A stretch of 64,000 nt of DNA from Saturnia japonica. Its lineage: Eukaryota > Arthropoda > Insecta > Lepidoptera > Saturniidae. Of this stretch, positions 1-11,394 are shown piece after piece. The notes under the pieces were generated by a model that did no database searches, had not been told where the DNA came from, and saw nothing but the letters and a program-made list of their open reading frames with translations. The first letter of the stretch is position 1. Every line of letters starts with the position of its first letter. The position numbers and the translations under genes were made by a program. The stretch lies in assembly GCA_033032175.1 (NCBI GenBank), contig CM065332.1, forward strand, positions 419,501-483,500, given 5' to 3'.

Positions 1-251
1 ACATCGCTCGACGAGGTATACGCCATCATTTGCATTACCTGATTATATGAGTTCTTTAGTAGAAGTTGGGATATATGATACTAGATGTGAAAATTAAAAT
101 TTTAGATATAAGTCTCTGGACCCTTTTAAAAATCCCTTTTTAGCAGATATCTACATCATATTAACTATCTATGAGCCGAATATGAGCTCAATTCTTTCAG
201 TGGCTTCAGCTCTGTGTTAATTTATCAGTCACGGTTTCCTCATACCCATAC
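1..251. other. AT-rich stretch, nothing recognised
   Basis: No ORF, repeat match within the window or structural signal was found here. Confidence 0.5.
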
Positions 252-1071
252 CATTATTATAAGTGCGAAAGTGACTCTGTCTGTCTGTCTGTTACGTTTT
301 GACGCCTAAACCGCTGAACTAACTTTGATGAATTTTCATATAAATATAGATTGGACCTTGGGAAAGGATATAGAGTACTTTTTGTAGGAAAAGTAAAACT
401 TTAAGGGTAGAAAATAGGGGATAAAAATGTCTATGAACAAAATATGGGAACAGCAAAATGTGCATGCGCGATAATAGTGGAATGACATCGGCTGCCATAC
501 CAACCAGTTTATTGACTGTCAGTCTGGTTTGTAGATTAACTGATGTTGTTATACTTAATAACAAATGTACAGTACATATTTTCGATAACTACCTATTAAA
601 TGACACTCCAGTATTCTTTTTAAGATTAGCTGAAGTGTTTTTAACTACGCAGTACGGCATAATTACTGTTTTATTTTATGACATAAATACGACGTGCGCT
701 GTCAATCGCGATTCGCGGGAGTTTATATATTCTAAGCGATATACCTATTGTAAATTATCTGGATTATACAGTTTTGCTTAAAGTGAATTATTTCACTGTG
801 TTATTCTACATAATATGGTGAAAATAAAACTTGGGTGAAAGTTTGTATGAAGAACCCACCATGTCTCAAATTAGGGATATTCATATTTATGCTTTTGCTA
901 AGAAAGAAATAAAAATAATTATTTGATGAAAATTGTACGCGCGAAATACAAGCCATTTCTCGATTGATACGGCATATGAATTGTCAACCATATGGGTAAA
1001 AATAAAGTTACGGGATGTAAATAACTACTGCGTAACTATAAAAGCGTGCGGAGCCGCGGGCACACAGCTAG
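252..1071 (+). mobile_element. non-autonomous Helitron-like element
   Basis: The right end reads GCCGCGGGCACACAGCTAG followed by T (CTAG at 1068-1071). This is the form of Helitron 3' ends common in Lepidoptera: a GC-rich short hairpin, then CTAG, inserted before T. The left part (from about 252) has TCTG-type short tandem units and a segment reading 'cctaaaccgctgaac', typical of the 5' portions of such repeats. There is no Rep/helicase coding capacity, so it would need an autonomous element in trans. The left boundary is approximate, because Helitrons make no target duplication to fix it. Confidence 0.6.
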
Positions 1072-1480
1072 TATACATATATTTAGATTAGATATAATGA
1101 CTCGTTTATAATGAAGGGACATCCGTTCAATTTTTATCATAAACTTCCAACCCATTTTAGTAGAAATACGAAAGGCTTTCGTTTCCCTATTAGGGCACAA
1201 TGGTCCCGCCACCGGATACTCTGTGCCGAGTCGCTCCCTTACAAATTGTGCCAATATTTTACGTTCACTGCGGACCCTGTTATACATTTCGTTCTATGCT
1301 AATGTTTTTGTAATGGCTTTGATATATTTTCAATGAATAATGGCTCTGCGGTCTATTGACCATGGGTCCGAAACCGCTAATTCGATTTGTTCTGATTTTT
1401 TATTAATACAGAATTATTTATCATTGTACGCTTTGTTGCTAGTATCTACTATTTCGTAATAATTTAACAGCCATGTAGTT
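1072..1480. other. unassigned DNA with a GC-richer island near 1180-1240
   Basis: Most of this is AT-rich. About 1180-1240 is clearly GC-richer and contains a 6-bp inverted repeat (GGCACA at about 1194, TGTGCC at about 1221). Small ORFs of 63 and 83 codons on opposite strands overlap it, but neither has a recognisable domain. It could be a fragment of an unidentified repeat or a conserved non-coding block. Confidence 0.3.
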
Positions 1481-1745
1481 AATGCATAAGAATATAATGG
1501 GTCTCTAGAAGTCCTAAGAGAGGTAGAGTATAGAAAAGATCTTTGGAGATTTGTCTGTACTTGGAGCAGTTCGCCTGGTGGAATACCTCCACCCTACAGA
1601 AGATTGCAGCCAAATAACCTCATGTTGTGTCCCTGCAGTGAGTAGGGTTTCCAGAGCTCCTCGGTCAAGAGGTGTTCAAAGGCTATGGCATTATAAACGT
1701 ACATAGGCGCTTACCATCAGACAGACTGTATCACCTTTGTAGTTA
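1481..1745 (+). repeat. SINE-like dispersed repeat (family S3), copy 1
   Basis: The block at 1600-1680 recurs in reverse complement near 52960-53045, sharing 'agccaaataacc', 'cctgcagtg' and 'ccagagctcct'. It continues into 'gcgcttaccatcagacag', a kind of tail common in lepidopteran short repeats. No coding capacity. The family name is not known to me; membership rests on the second copy in this window. Confidence 0.55.
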
Positions 1746-1794
1746 AAAAAAACTTTAAATGTAATAACTTGTACAATGTGAGTTCAGTTGTAGC

Positions 1795-1925
1795 ATGTCA
1801 CTTGAATTCGAATCCCTACAATAAGTTCAGGCTTTCGGTGAAGAAAACATCGTGATGAAACCTTAGCATAGATAGAGCATATTCTAATGCTTGGCTTGCC
1901 AGCTACCACCCTCAAATTGTTACCA
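1795..1925 (+). repeat. fragment of tRNA-derived SINE (family S2)
   Basis: It contains 'gaattcgaatccctacaa', a Pol III B-box-like motif, followed by 'ctttcggtgaagaaaacatcgtgatgaaacc'-type sequence that matches in outline the fragments at 33235-33370 (+) and 31722-31995 (-). The A box is not evident, so the copy is partial or decayed. Confidence 0.5.
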
Positions 1926-1929
1926 GTTA

Positions 1930-4362
1930 CATATTCACTTAGAGGTGGAGGTGAAATTAAAGACTTAGAAATGACATTATACCAAAATTACAAAAATCTA
2001 GTTTAAATTTCCACAACCTTTAGTACAAATAGAATATTAAAGAGCAATGTAGAGATTCATTAAACAAAAGGCAGTATTATTTTTCAATAAGATATCCTGC
2101 TAAGACTTTTTCTAAGAAATATTTTTTTATCTAAATTGGGTTTCTCAGCCTCTATTGTAATACTAAATGAAAGGCTACGTAATGCTACGTTAATATTGTA
2201 CTAATATCTTATTGGACTTGATAAAACCGTTGATAAAACATTTTTAAAATGATAATTCGAGTATAATAACTCCCTTGCGTACTTTTAGCAGAATCTGTGG
2301 TGAAATTTGCAAGCGCGTCAGATCTCATTGTTATTGTAATGGAGTTGGAAGGAAGACTTTCGCTTTTGTGCCGAGACTTAGCTCAAATTACAGTTATGTT
2401 TATGTCTGTGTAAAATTGTACAACGCTGAACTCTCAGTGAATTTCCAACTGAAATTTTCTAAATGTATTGTAATAATTTACGTTGCTTTAATAGTTCTTT
2501 GACTAGACTGTTATTTTATTTGTATTGTATTTTGGAATGAAGTTCCTTATGGGGCGTTGCGGATGAGTTCCCTAGTCGGCAAAAAACGTCCGTAACGTTA
2601 AAAATAGCGTAAGATTTTTATATATGGCCTATGTATTATGGGTATACAGTGTCTAAGGTATAGTCTACGTGATGACTGTTATTATTATTGCAGTTTTCAA
2701 TTATTATTGTATTATTCGATAACTACACCATCTGGTGGTCAAAAGTGGAACCATCTGATCTTTATTACTACGTTAAACGCAAGGAAGCTATACACTATGT
2801 ATAGGTGTGTATGCTTACTCTTTACAGCATACATACATATACACACACTAACGTTTCATGATCTTAATATTTTATAATAAGGAACTTATTTCCTATCTGG
2901 TGTCACACGACACCACACGGTGTCGGTTTATCCAAATTATCAATCAATTGCGGTCATATGAGGTTACAATTGTGTCCGAGTTGATCTGGAGCACCATGTA
3001 CCAGGTTTAATACTCGGCATAATGACGAGTGAAGTGAAGTGAAGTCGGAGTGAAGTATGTTCAAAGCGTCTTTATCGTCCGCTGATCAACATTGCATTCA
3101 ATATGGCGCCATCAAATCCTGTATGAAGGAATAAATATTTTTGTAAAGTGTCGAGTTGCGTACAAAGGACGGCGTAATCAGCACACTTAAAAATATAGAT
3201 CGTAATTTTCAGAGCGCGATGTCTTCCGTAGTTGGTTTTTAGTTTTAATTTATCTAGATTTTTAAAAAAATATTCTAAGGTTTATACATTTAAATGAGCC
3301 TCAACAATTAATTTTAGGGTTTCAAATTGTTAGTTATCATCATAATAGATCAGTTCTGGTGTTTTTCATACAATATACTGTACAATTTTGTTGCTTGCCG
3401 TATTTGTTAATCTATGTCATGCGAAGCTTTGTAATACTTATTTTAATTAAACTTTCTAATTAAATTAAACTAAAATATAAGTACATTTGTATGTATAGTC
3501 ATCCAGTTCCACGCGTTGTGAACCAAGACCAGCTTGGACCAGCGACTGTTGACTGTTTTAGCTATGTTCAGTTTCCAATTCGATGTTACGATTTACCCTT
3601 TTTTAATGTGGAGTGAACCAGCTGCTCTGAATAATTTATGGCTCCAGTTATATTGCCTTTTTTACTTGTTCTTTTGCGTGTTTTTCTTTTTTTATTTTGT
3701 TTTTTCTGCCTCCGTCTGCTTAGTTTTTTTTGTAATTGTTTGATGAATTGTGGAGTGTTCTTCAATGCTGTGTTCGAGCGTAGGCGTTTTAATTCTTTGA
3801 CAATGTGTTCTATGACGCTTTCTGTGACGAGACTTCACACGAGTGGCCGAGTAGCGTTCCAGGACCAGCCGGAGTATATACAGTAATCCGGGAGTTGACA
3901 ACTTTTGAAAAATTGTTTTAAACACTTTGTATGTTGAAAACAATACATATGAATAATATTTTTTTCATTATTATAGCATAAAAAGTGATTTCTAAATTTT
4001 TTTTAATCTAAATAAAAAGTACGTTACAAAAACGATGCATTATGGTCCCGTGACGTCATCATTCATGTTATATGTCATTTTGTATGATAACATTGACAAG
4101 TTTGACAACTAACGCAAACGTTTATGTTTCCTGAATGGTGACGTCATGTTTTCTAATCGGCGTTTCAAATCACGTGACTCGCAGACAAAAAATATTAATT
4201 TTCTAAAAGGAAGTGTCCGAGTGTTATATTGTATGCAATAGATGGCACTACGGTCGGTTTAGATCACACTTACGGTAGCCTTTTTTGGTAATGTATGGCT
4301 CCGACAATTTCCGAATCCGGTGAGATATTCGTAAACTTAATATAGCAAGCAAGCAGTAGCGA
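1930..4362. other. intergenic stretch without identifiable genes
   Basis: AT-rich DNA with small ORFs lacking any recognisable domain. Minor items are an inverted repeat GGTGTC-ACAC-GACACC at 2899-2914 with a third GGTGTC just downstream, a short 'gtgaa' run near 3028-3045, a T-rich tract near 3655-3735, and a short CA/TA-rich tract near 2825-2850. Confidence 0.5.
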
Positions 4363-4396
4363 CATTCCGATTTCGACCGTTGGTGTGAACGGACGT
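4363..4396 (+). promoter_or_regulatory. internal Inr + DPE promoter of the Jockey-like element
   Basis: CATTCC begins at 4363. Taking A4364 as +1, the hexamer GGACGT at 4391-4396 lies at +28 to +33 and matches the downstream promoter element consensus RGWYVT at all six positions. Jockey-type retrotransposons are known to use TATA-less internal promoters built from an initiator and a DPE, so new copies carry their own promoter. The motif and spacing are read directly; function is inferred. Confidence 0.7.
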
Positions 4397-5153
4397 GTCC
4401 GCTCTCGATCGCTGTCTGAATTTCGCGCTCTGCTTAAACTAGTGTACGAACTTGTTTACTCTGATCCACGCACTCGGTCCTAGGCCTGCCGGTTCAGAGT
4501 ACACAGTCTAAAGCTCGTTTTTTAAGCTTTCTCATACCGCGTTTTATAGTGAAGACGGTGTTATTGCTGTGTAGCGAGTATCTAGGTACTCGTTGCGCGC
4601 ATAGCGCCGTCTCGCTCGCACATTTCGTGTAGCACTTCGGTGCACACGAAAAACCGTACTTCTCAGTACGATAACAAACGCGCTTTTCAGCGCGAATCTT
4701 GTTTCTAAGACGCGCAAATCCACGTTTTAGTGGTCGTTCGTCGGATACCTAGCGGTGTTAACGAAGACGAACGGGGCGTGACCCGAGCGCTCTCCGGTTA
4801 CCTCCTTCTGAGGTAAACGATAACTCGGACGGGCCTGGGAATCTTAGCCTTTGCCTTTTTGCATAGTTAAGCCCCAGGTGTCTCCTACCCAACCCTTCCT
4901 ATCCTTATCATCCATCCTCGTGGTTGTTTGGGCGGAGCCACGGTTTATACCGGCCTGCGTCCTCTGCCACGAGACTGCTATGGACTCCCCTAGGGAAACG
5001 ATAGGTCCTTTTCCTGTGTTTCATTACACCGTGACACACAGGTCTCATTGCTCCGGGCTCGGATAGCCCGTTAAACTCATTCGGCGTACCCCTCTGCCCT
5101 CCAGGCAGGGAGGTGAATAAATTCACTCTCCCGTCCTCCAAACAGCCACCGCG
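4397..5153 (+). other. 5'UTR of the Jockey-like element
   Basis: GC-rich non-coding leader of about 790 nt between the putative start site and the ORF1 ATG at 5154. It has several short imperfect direct repeats around 4600-4720 ('gtgtagcactt/cggtgcacacg', 'cgcttttcagcgcg'). A segment 'cctaggcctgccggttcag' near 4480 resembles one at about 58350. Confidence 0.65.
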
Positions 5154-6958
5154 ATGGCAGATTTATTAGCTTGCGCAGACTTAGAGTCTAAATTTAAACA
5201 GCTGGAAGCCGAACACCAGCGGTTTATGAATTTCGTAGCCCTGCACATGCCCGCGCTCAACGACGAGTATGTTAGCCGGTCACAAATGGCGGACTCGCTA
5301 CGTCCGCCATCAGTCAATCAGAGCGCCGTTACCGCGCACGCCATCCCCTCCACCTCCACCGCGATCTCACCCGCCGCCGCGCCACCCGGTTCACGCGGCC
5401 CGCCTCGGTACCTGTGACCGAGTACCCCCACTCCACTAACCTCGCAAGCGCGAGCCACGCCCCTATTAAGTCCCGAGCGAAATCGCAACAGCGATCTTTT
5501 ACCCCCGGTTTCTATGGCCGCCCCGCTAAACCCGTTGCCCCCGCGGCAACAACATCAACATCCCTATCCAACTCTTTTTCGGCCCTTCCAGTCGAAACAG
5601 AAATGGGCGCCCCAGTCAACCCAACCCCCTCCTCGGAAATGGAATTTTCGCTCCACTTCCGAGAACCAGTCATAATCCCGACCGAAGCTGCCGCGGACAA
5701 TGACGACTTCACGGTCGTCAAGTCCCGTAAACGCGTGCCCCGTGACAGCCCCGTTGAACAAAACGCGGCAAAAACAACCAAGACTGCAAACGGCTCCGCC
5801 GCCCCCGCACCCTCCTTGAATACCGAACCGGTCGTCGATAAAAAGCAAAAACCCCCTCCAATTATTATCCACAACAAAACTGTCTGGACAAAGCTGATCA
5901 ATGAACTTAAATCGCTTAAAATAGGTTACAACAAGGCGCGTAATATCGCGACCGGTATATCCCTGACGATGAGCACGCCAAACTGCCATCGCAAACTGAC
6001 CACCCTCCTCCGTAGTAGGAATATTCCCTACTACACTTACGCCCTCGAAGAGGAGCGAGTTTTACGGGTTGTGCTTCGACGTATCCCCGTCGAAATCACA
6101 CCCGAGGAAGTCTTCGCCTCCCTCGAACAACAAAAATTCCCCATCCGAGAGGTACATCGGATGTACAATAAAGACAAACTAGCCCTTCCAATGCTCGTAT
6201 TAATCCTAGACAAAACGCCTGAGGGCAAAAAAATCTTCAACCTAGAAATTGTATGCGAGCTCTCCGGCATATCCGTAGAGCCTCCATATAAAAATTCGAA
6301 GCCCTCCCAATGCCACAACTGTCAGTTGTACGGACACTCCGCCCGCAACTGCTTCCTTCGTCCGAGGTGCGTTAAGTGCCTCGAGGACCACCCAACCAGG
6401 GAGTGCACGCGTCAGCGTGACTCTACCACCCCCCCGAGCTGCGTACTATGCAGGGAGGAGGGACATCCCGCGAACTATCGCGGATGCCCCAAGGCCCCGC
6501 GCACCACGCACCCTCGCCGCCCTTGTCAGGCTGCCCCTCAGAGGACACCCCCCGCCTCAGGGTTCCGGGCACAACCTCTGCTCAATCCAGAGGTGTTTCC
6601 GTCCCTCCCTGGGCCCCGCCGTACTCAAGCGACCGTAGGCCCCCCCGCACCCCAGGTGCAGTCCAAACCCGTGCGTTCGACTCAGAACGCATGGGCCCCC
6701 AAACCACAGCCCCTCATGGCTATGGACATCCCCGCACCCCGCGCTCCAGCGCCCCGCGCTCCAGCGCCCCGCGCCACCACTATGGATGACCTCATGTTAT
6801 CACTAATTCGTGAGCATGAGGTACGCGAGGTCCTCGCGTACAAGGCCCACATGGAGCAGTACGGTTTCGTCGAAACCATAGCTGCCTTTTCCCGGCTCGT
6901 AGAGACGCTACAGCGTCTCGATCGCGAAGCCGCCAACCTCAGGCCTCTCAATGGCTAG
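5154..6958 (+). pseudogene. ORF1 (Gag-like, zinc-knuckle protein) of the Jockey-like element, one frameshift
   Basis: Nucleic-acid-binding ORF1 protein, which in this clade packages the element RNA. The start ATG at 5154 sits in a good context (ccgcgATGG). The first 87 codons end at TGA 5415-5417; the rest of the protein (about 515 codons, to TAG 6956-6958) is in another frame, so a single frameshift lies between about 5380 and 5416. A basic linker is followed by an RRM/PRE_C2HC-like region (about 6060-6300, with VLRVVLRRIPVEITPEEV). Three CCHC knuckles follow: CHNC..GH....C (6311-6352), CVKC..DH....C (6367-6405) and CVLC..GH.....C (6439-6486). A proline/arginine tract with a 15-nt tandem unit (about 6739-6776) precedes a C-terminal helix. 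The stop overlaps the ORF2 start. Confidence 0.9.
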
Positions 6959-9853
6959 GCTCAAGCCGAGAGGTTTAAACATCTCTTTTTTAATGCGCGG
7001 AACTTATATCCGCAGCGAGAACTCGTCGCGACTTATCTTAAAAATCACCAAATAGACGTTCTCTTAGTACAGGAAACGCTCTTAAAGCGTGCTAAACGCA
7101 ATCCGAGTATCGCAAACTACAACATTGTTAGAAATGACTGTGACGGCCGAGGGGGCGGCACTCTCATTTACTACAAGCGCTCGTTGTATTGCATGCCGGT
7201 AGATCCTCCGAGACTTACCAATATGGAAGTATCCGTGTGTAGACTAGGAATGACCGATCATCCGTCAATAACGATCGTATCCGTGTACCTCTCACCGACG
7301 AAAGTACCTCTCAGGTCTGACCTAGAGAAGCTACTCTCGCTCGGCACATCGGTCATTATTGCAGGTGACCTCAACAGTGGACACACGTCCTTCAACAATT
7401 GGAGAGACTCCAGCAATGGGGTTCTTCTCGAAGGGTTGTCGGACGAGTTAAACTTTGACGTCATAGCGCCTCCCACTCCCACCCACTTTCAAGATCACTG
7501 TACAACGACAGTGCTTGACATAGCCCTCCTGAAAAATATCGCGCTTCAGGTACGACTCATTCGGGTCGTACACGAACTCGATTCTGACCATCGCCCGGTC
7601 ATCTTACAGCTAGGGCAACTAGATGACTCCAGCCCTCCTTCAGTCACAACGGTTGACTATGCCAAATTAAAACACTACCTCGCAGATAGGCAGTCCTCGC
7701 CCAGTCTCGTTAGGGTCCCGGACGTATTGGAGTCAGTTGCGCACGTAGATCTCGCGATCGACTCCCTAGTCGACCACCTCCAAGTCGGCATCGGAGAGGC
7801 CTCGAGAGAGGTCGAAGCGGCGAACGATCGCCGCTTTGTACTCCCTGCCGACGTGCGAGCGTTGATGACGGAGAAGAACGCTGCGACTCGTGCGCATGAC
7901 TCTTATCCGACCGAAGCAAACCGCGCACGATTACGCGCACTCCAGAGAGCGGTTAAAGCCCGTATAACCGAGCTCAAAAGTCACAGATGGGACACCTTAG
8001 TTGAAGGGCTAAGGCCGTCACATCTGACTTACTGGAAAGTAGCCCACGCTCTTAAAATAGAACCCCACCCTCGTATGCCCCCCCTCGAAAGGGGTCCCGG
8101 CACTACACCCGCGTTCGATACCATCGACAAGGCGGAGTGCCTTGCCACTTGTTTGGAGAGTCAGTGCTCCCCGAACAGCGTCAAAGGAAACACCGACCGA
8201 GTCAGAGATATCGAAGCCCGCGTGGGGGAGCTGAATAATCTCCCGGCATCAGAATCCCTGTCCCCAGTCACTTCTGAGGAAATCTCTGCCATTCTCAAAA
8301 GCCTTAAGCTTAGAAAGTCACCAGGTCCCGACGGGATCAGAAACGAAGTACTCAAACTTCTTCCCGATCACCTCATAGCTCTATTGGTCTGCATCTTCAA
8401 TGTAGCCATAGCCAACTGCCATTTTCCAGCCGTCTGGAAAACGGCCATTGTCATAGGTATTCACAAGCCCGGCAAGAGCACGTCGCTTCCCGACAGCTAC
8501 CGCCCTATTAGTCTTCTAAATACCCTAGGTAAAATCTATGAGCGGATCCTTCTGAACCGTCTCAAATCCGTAATAGAGGAGTAAAACCTCTATCCGCCTG
8601 AGCAATTCGGTTTTCGTGCTAGACACTCTTGCACGCATCAAGTGCACCGCCTCACGGAGCACATTTTGTTTAACTTTTCCGAGTTATATAAACCCCGTCG
8701 TACACTGGCAGTCTTTTTCGACGTAGCCAAGGCCTTTGATAAGGTCTGGCACGAAGGATTAGTCTATAAGCTGTACTCCCGCGAAGTCCCCGATAGATTG
8801 GTTAAAATCATCCGCGATTACCTCAAAGACCGCACCTTTCGCTACAGAGTGGAAGGTGAACTATCGACACCCCATCCCATACGCTCAGGCGTCCCCCAAG
8901 GTTCCATCCTGGCTCCTAGCCTCTTCAATCTGTACGTTAGTGACCTACCAAAACTTCAAGCGAAAGTTGAGGTAGACTTATACGCTGACGATACAGTCAT
9001 ATACTCCTCTCAAAGGCAAACGAGAAACCTCAAATGCAGAATCCAAAGAGCCGTGACCACTCTCGGGAAGTGGTTTAACGACTGGCGAATAGCCATAAAC
9101 CCCACGAAGAGCGCAGCGGTGTTCTTCGACCAAACCGCCTCAAAGATACCGAAAAAATACAAGGATCATCCCCTTGAACTCTTCGGTAATCCGATCCCCT
9201 GGGTAAAGGAGACCAAATATCTAGGTGTAACCCTAGATAGTAGACTCTCCTTTATACGCCACATCACTCTGGTTAGGAAAAGGGCTGCCTGGACCCTCGC
9301 CCGATTACATCCTCTGTTATGTGCTGCAAGCAAAATATCCACGAGACACAAGCTTACGCTCTACAAGATGTGTATCCGACCGATTATGACATATAGCTGC
9401 GTTGTGTTCACACATATGTCAAGATATAATTGGAAACGCTTACAAGCCATCCAGAATAGGTTTCTTCACCGCCTTACCGGCGCCCCTTGGTATGTTCGTA
9501 TAGAGGATCTCCATAGAGATATGGAACTTCCTTCGATACATGCCTATGTCAAACACCTTTCTCGCTCTTATTTTGACACCGCGTCGAACCACGCGAATCC
9601 CTTAATAAAAGCGGCAGCTTCTTATGTTCCCGATCCCAACGCCTGCCGGAGAAAACGCCGGCCGCGTAATATATTCACTGACCCGCCCGACCAAACCGAA
9701 ACAGCTAACGCGTTTTACGCCACCGTCTCTCCAAACAGAGCGTGCCACCACCCACACCCGCGTAACCACCGTTCTCTCCGCAGAGGACGGGCGGTTAACT
9801 TCGCTCCCGCACACCCGTCACGTCCACCCTCTCTAGCGGCAACCCAAGCCTAG
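6951..9853 (+). pseudogene. ORF2 (endonuclease + reverse transcriptase) of the Jockey-like element, frameshift + stop
   Basis: ORF2 nicks target DNA and primes reverse transcription. The likely ATG (6951) overlaps the ORF1 stop in ATGGCTAG, as is common in this clade. After about ten codons the frame shifts in or near the T run at about 6980-6990, and the endonuclease continues in the ORF1 frame with no ATG until 7184. Endonuclease motifs are FFNARNL (about 6978), LVQETLL (about 7055), GDLNSG (about 7365) and SDHRPV (7583-7600). RT motifs are SPGPDG (about 8320), AFDKVWHEGL (about 8730), GVPQGS (about 8890) and YADD (8981-8992). A TAA at 8582-8584 splits the RT between finger and palm. The C-terminus runs to TAG 9851-9853. 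Intact catalytic motifs with only two lesions suggest recent inactivation. Confidence 0.92.
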
Positions 9854-10330
9854 GTCCGTTCCTCGGTGTGAAACCCTTGGGTCAGGCAGCCGCCCGCGCG
9901 ATACAAAGTGACACTATACGTGTAACACTTAGCTACCCACATACAACATTACACACGTATGACCACACACACGTGCACACCACACAGGCACATAGGTTCT
10001 GTAAGGGACCTTTTTTTTTCTTTTTTTTGCGCTAGTTAGACAAATGCGCTAGTTAGTGTAGAAAAACCATTACGATTATTAAATACACATACGCATGGTC
10101 CACTCCTTCCTCCCAGGAGGAGGGGAACGTGCATATGAGTATATATTAGTTAGTTCGAATTCTCTTAGGATTAGGGAATTAGTTAGATCGCGACTTTTTC
10201 GCATTCGCGACGACCGCCCGAGCCGAGGTTCGGCCACTCTGGCACCCTCGTGCGGGTCGTCACAAACTTTCGCGGCTTAGTGCCCTAAGCGCCTAAGGCT
10301 AACAGTGTAGTCAGTTCAAAAAAAAAAAAA
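9854..10330 (+). other. 3'UTR and poly(A) tail of the Jockey-like element
   Basis: About 460 nt of 3'UTR contain a T-rich run (about 10009-10029), a hairpin at 10209-10261 and a terminal run of 13 A (10318-10330). No canonical AATAAA is seen close to the tail. In target-primed retrotransposons the 3'UTR and tail are what the RT recognises. Confidence 0.7.
10209..10261 (+). other. two-tier hairpin in the Jockey 3'UTR
   Basis: The outer arms GACGACC (10209-10215) and GGTCGTC (10255-10261) are perfectly complementary. Inside is a second perfect stem, GCCGA (10222-10226) with TCGGC (10230-10234), closed by a 3-nt loop. It lies about 55 nt before the tail, where an RT-recognition structure would be expected. 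Function is inferred only. Confidence 0.5.
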
Positions 10331-10601
10331 GAGTCCGGTGAAGCTGTATTAGACTTATTTGTATATTTCTTTAATTCAATTTTAGGTTTTGTAAGTTTAA
10401 TATGTTTAGTAGTGTAGGTTGTATATAGTTTATCTATTATTCAAACAAATATTGTGATATACAAAAGGTGACAGATGTGTCAAATATTAAAATGAATTGT
10501 AAAACTAAAGATAGGACATGTAACTAAGAAATATAAACTTTTAATGTCGTTTTTTTGTTTACAGAGCAACGCTTACAGTTTATTTCACATGTCGAAGTAA
10601 A

Positions 10602-10635
10602 TGACTATAATCGTCTTATATATGTATTATAGTCA
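10602..10635. repeat. perfect 10-bp inverted repeat
   Basis: TGACTATAAT (10602-10611) and ATTATAGTCA (10626-10635) are exact reverse complements around a 14-nt loop. No transposon terminus or terminator role can be assigned. Confidence 0.5.
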
Positions 10636-11394
10636 ACTCGCGGATTAAGAGGTATCGCAACCACTCTATGCCCATGACTCTTTTCTTTATCACGTTTCAG
10701 GATCAACCAGTGTGAATCCAGCCTGATGAGAGGTTTTTGGTTTGACATAATATTCGTAAATTTTTTAAATTTCTCAATGAAATATAACAAACTTATTATA
10801 TACATATAGACTCATAATAATATATTAAAAAAAAATGGATTCCAAATCTTTTGTCATGATAGTGTAGGTTTTTACACATAGTTATTTAAGTACTAAATAA
10901 TAATAATATTACGTTGCATTTAAAAAGTTAGATAATATGAAAAAATTAAAAAAGGCAATAATTAAAAAGCTGTAACACTTGCTCGAGACAGACTTATATA
11001 CAGGAGGCTGACTGCTAACAATCAGAATATATGCGTTAATAAGAAACAAAACAAAAATTTTTACCATCAAAATTCAACTTAGCCAAAATGAATTCTCATT
11101 TTCATAGCACTAATTTGAAAGCGAGTACAGCTTATTCTATTATAATTGGGTTGGAATGAAAGTCTCTCCTTTTATAAATAAACTTACGAATTGGGTTAAG
11201 TATTGCTGTAGTTTATAAAAGCTTCGAATATTAAAATCGAGTCGTAACTCTATAAAGGACTTTAGTTTTAGTCTGGAAATATTAAAAGATACCGATTAAG
11301 ACTTTAATTAGCCCCATAGTCTCGCAGCTTCTCTAGTGAGTAACAAATAGATCAGAGCTGAATAGTTGTAGTGGGTGGAGTTATTTTTTTCATA

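Larger units (their letters stand above)
4363..10330 (+). mobile_element. Jockey-clade non-LTR retrotransposon, near full length
   Basis: A GC-rich block of about 6 kb stands out from AT-rich flanks. In order it holds an Inr/DPE promoter, a long 5'UTR, ORF1 with three CCHC knuckles, ORF2 with APE-type endonuclease and reverse transcriptase, a 3'UTR and a 13-A tail (10318-10330). This order and the ORF1 type match the Jockey clade. The 5' end is placed at the CATTCC start. No clean target duplication flanks it; 'tccggtga' at 4316-4323 and 10333-10340 is a weak candidate that would move the 5' end to about 4324. ORF1 carries one frameshift and ORF2 one frameshift and one stop, so the copy is probably non-autonomous but young. 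Confidence 0.93.

Noticed and set aside
458..781. 107-codon open frame on the + strand
   Set aside because: It lies inside a Helitron-like repeat, has no domain or codon bias, and would be non-coding in that class.
4316..4323. 'tccggtga' as target duplication of the Jockey element with 10333-10340
   Set aside because: Eight bases with imperfect continuation, and it would place 40 bp of non-promoter sequence ahead of CATTCC; left as a weak alternative only.
5512..5989. Long - strand open frames opposite Jockey ORF1
   Set aside because: They mirror GC-rich ORF1 codons; the + strand carries the zinc knuckles and known order.
9602..9836. Overlapping 70-codon frames at the end of Jockey ORF2
   Set aside because: Shadow frames of the ORF2 C-terminus with no motif.
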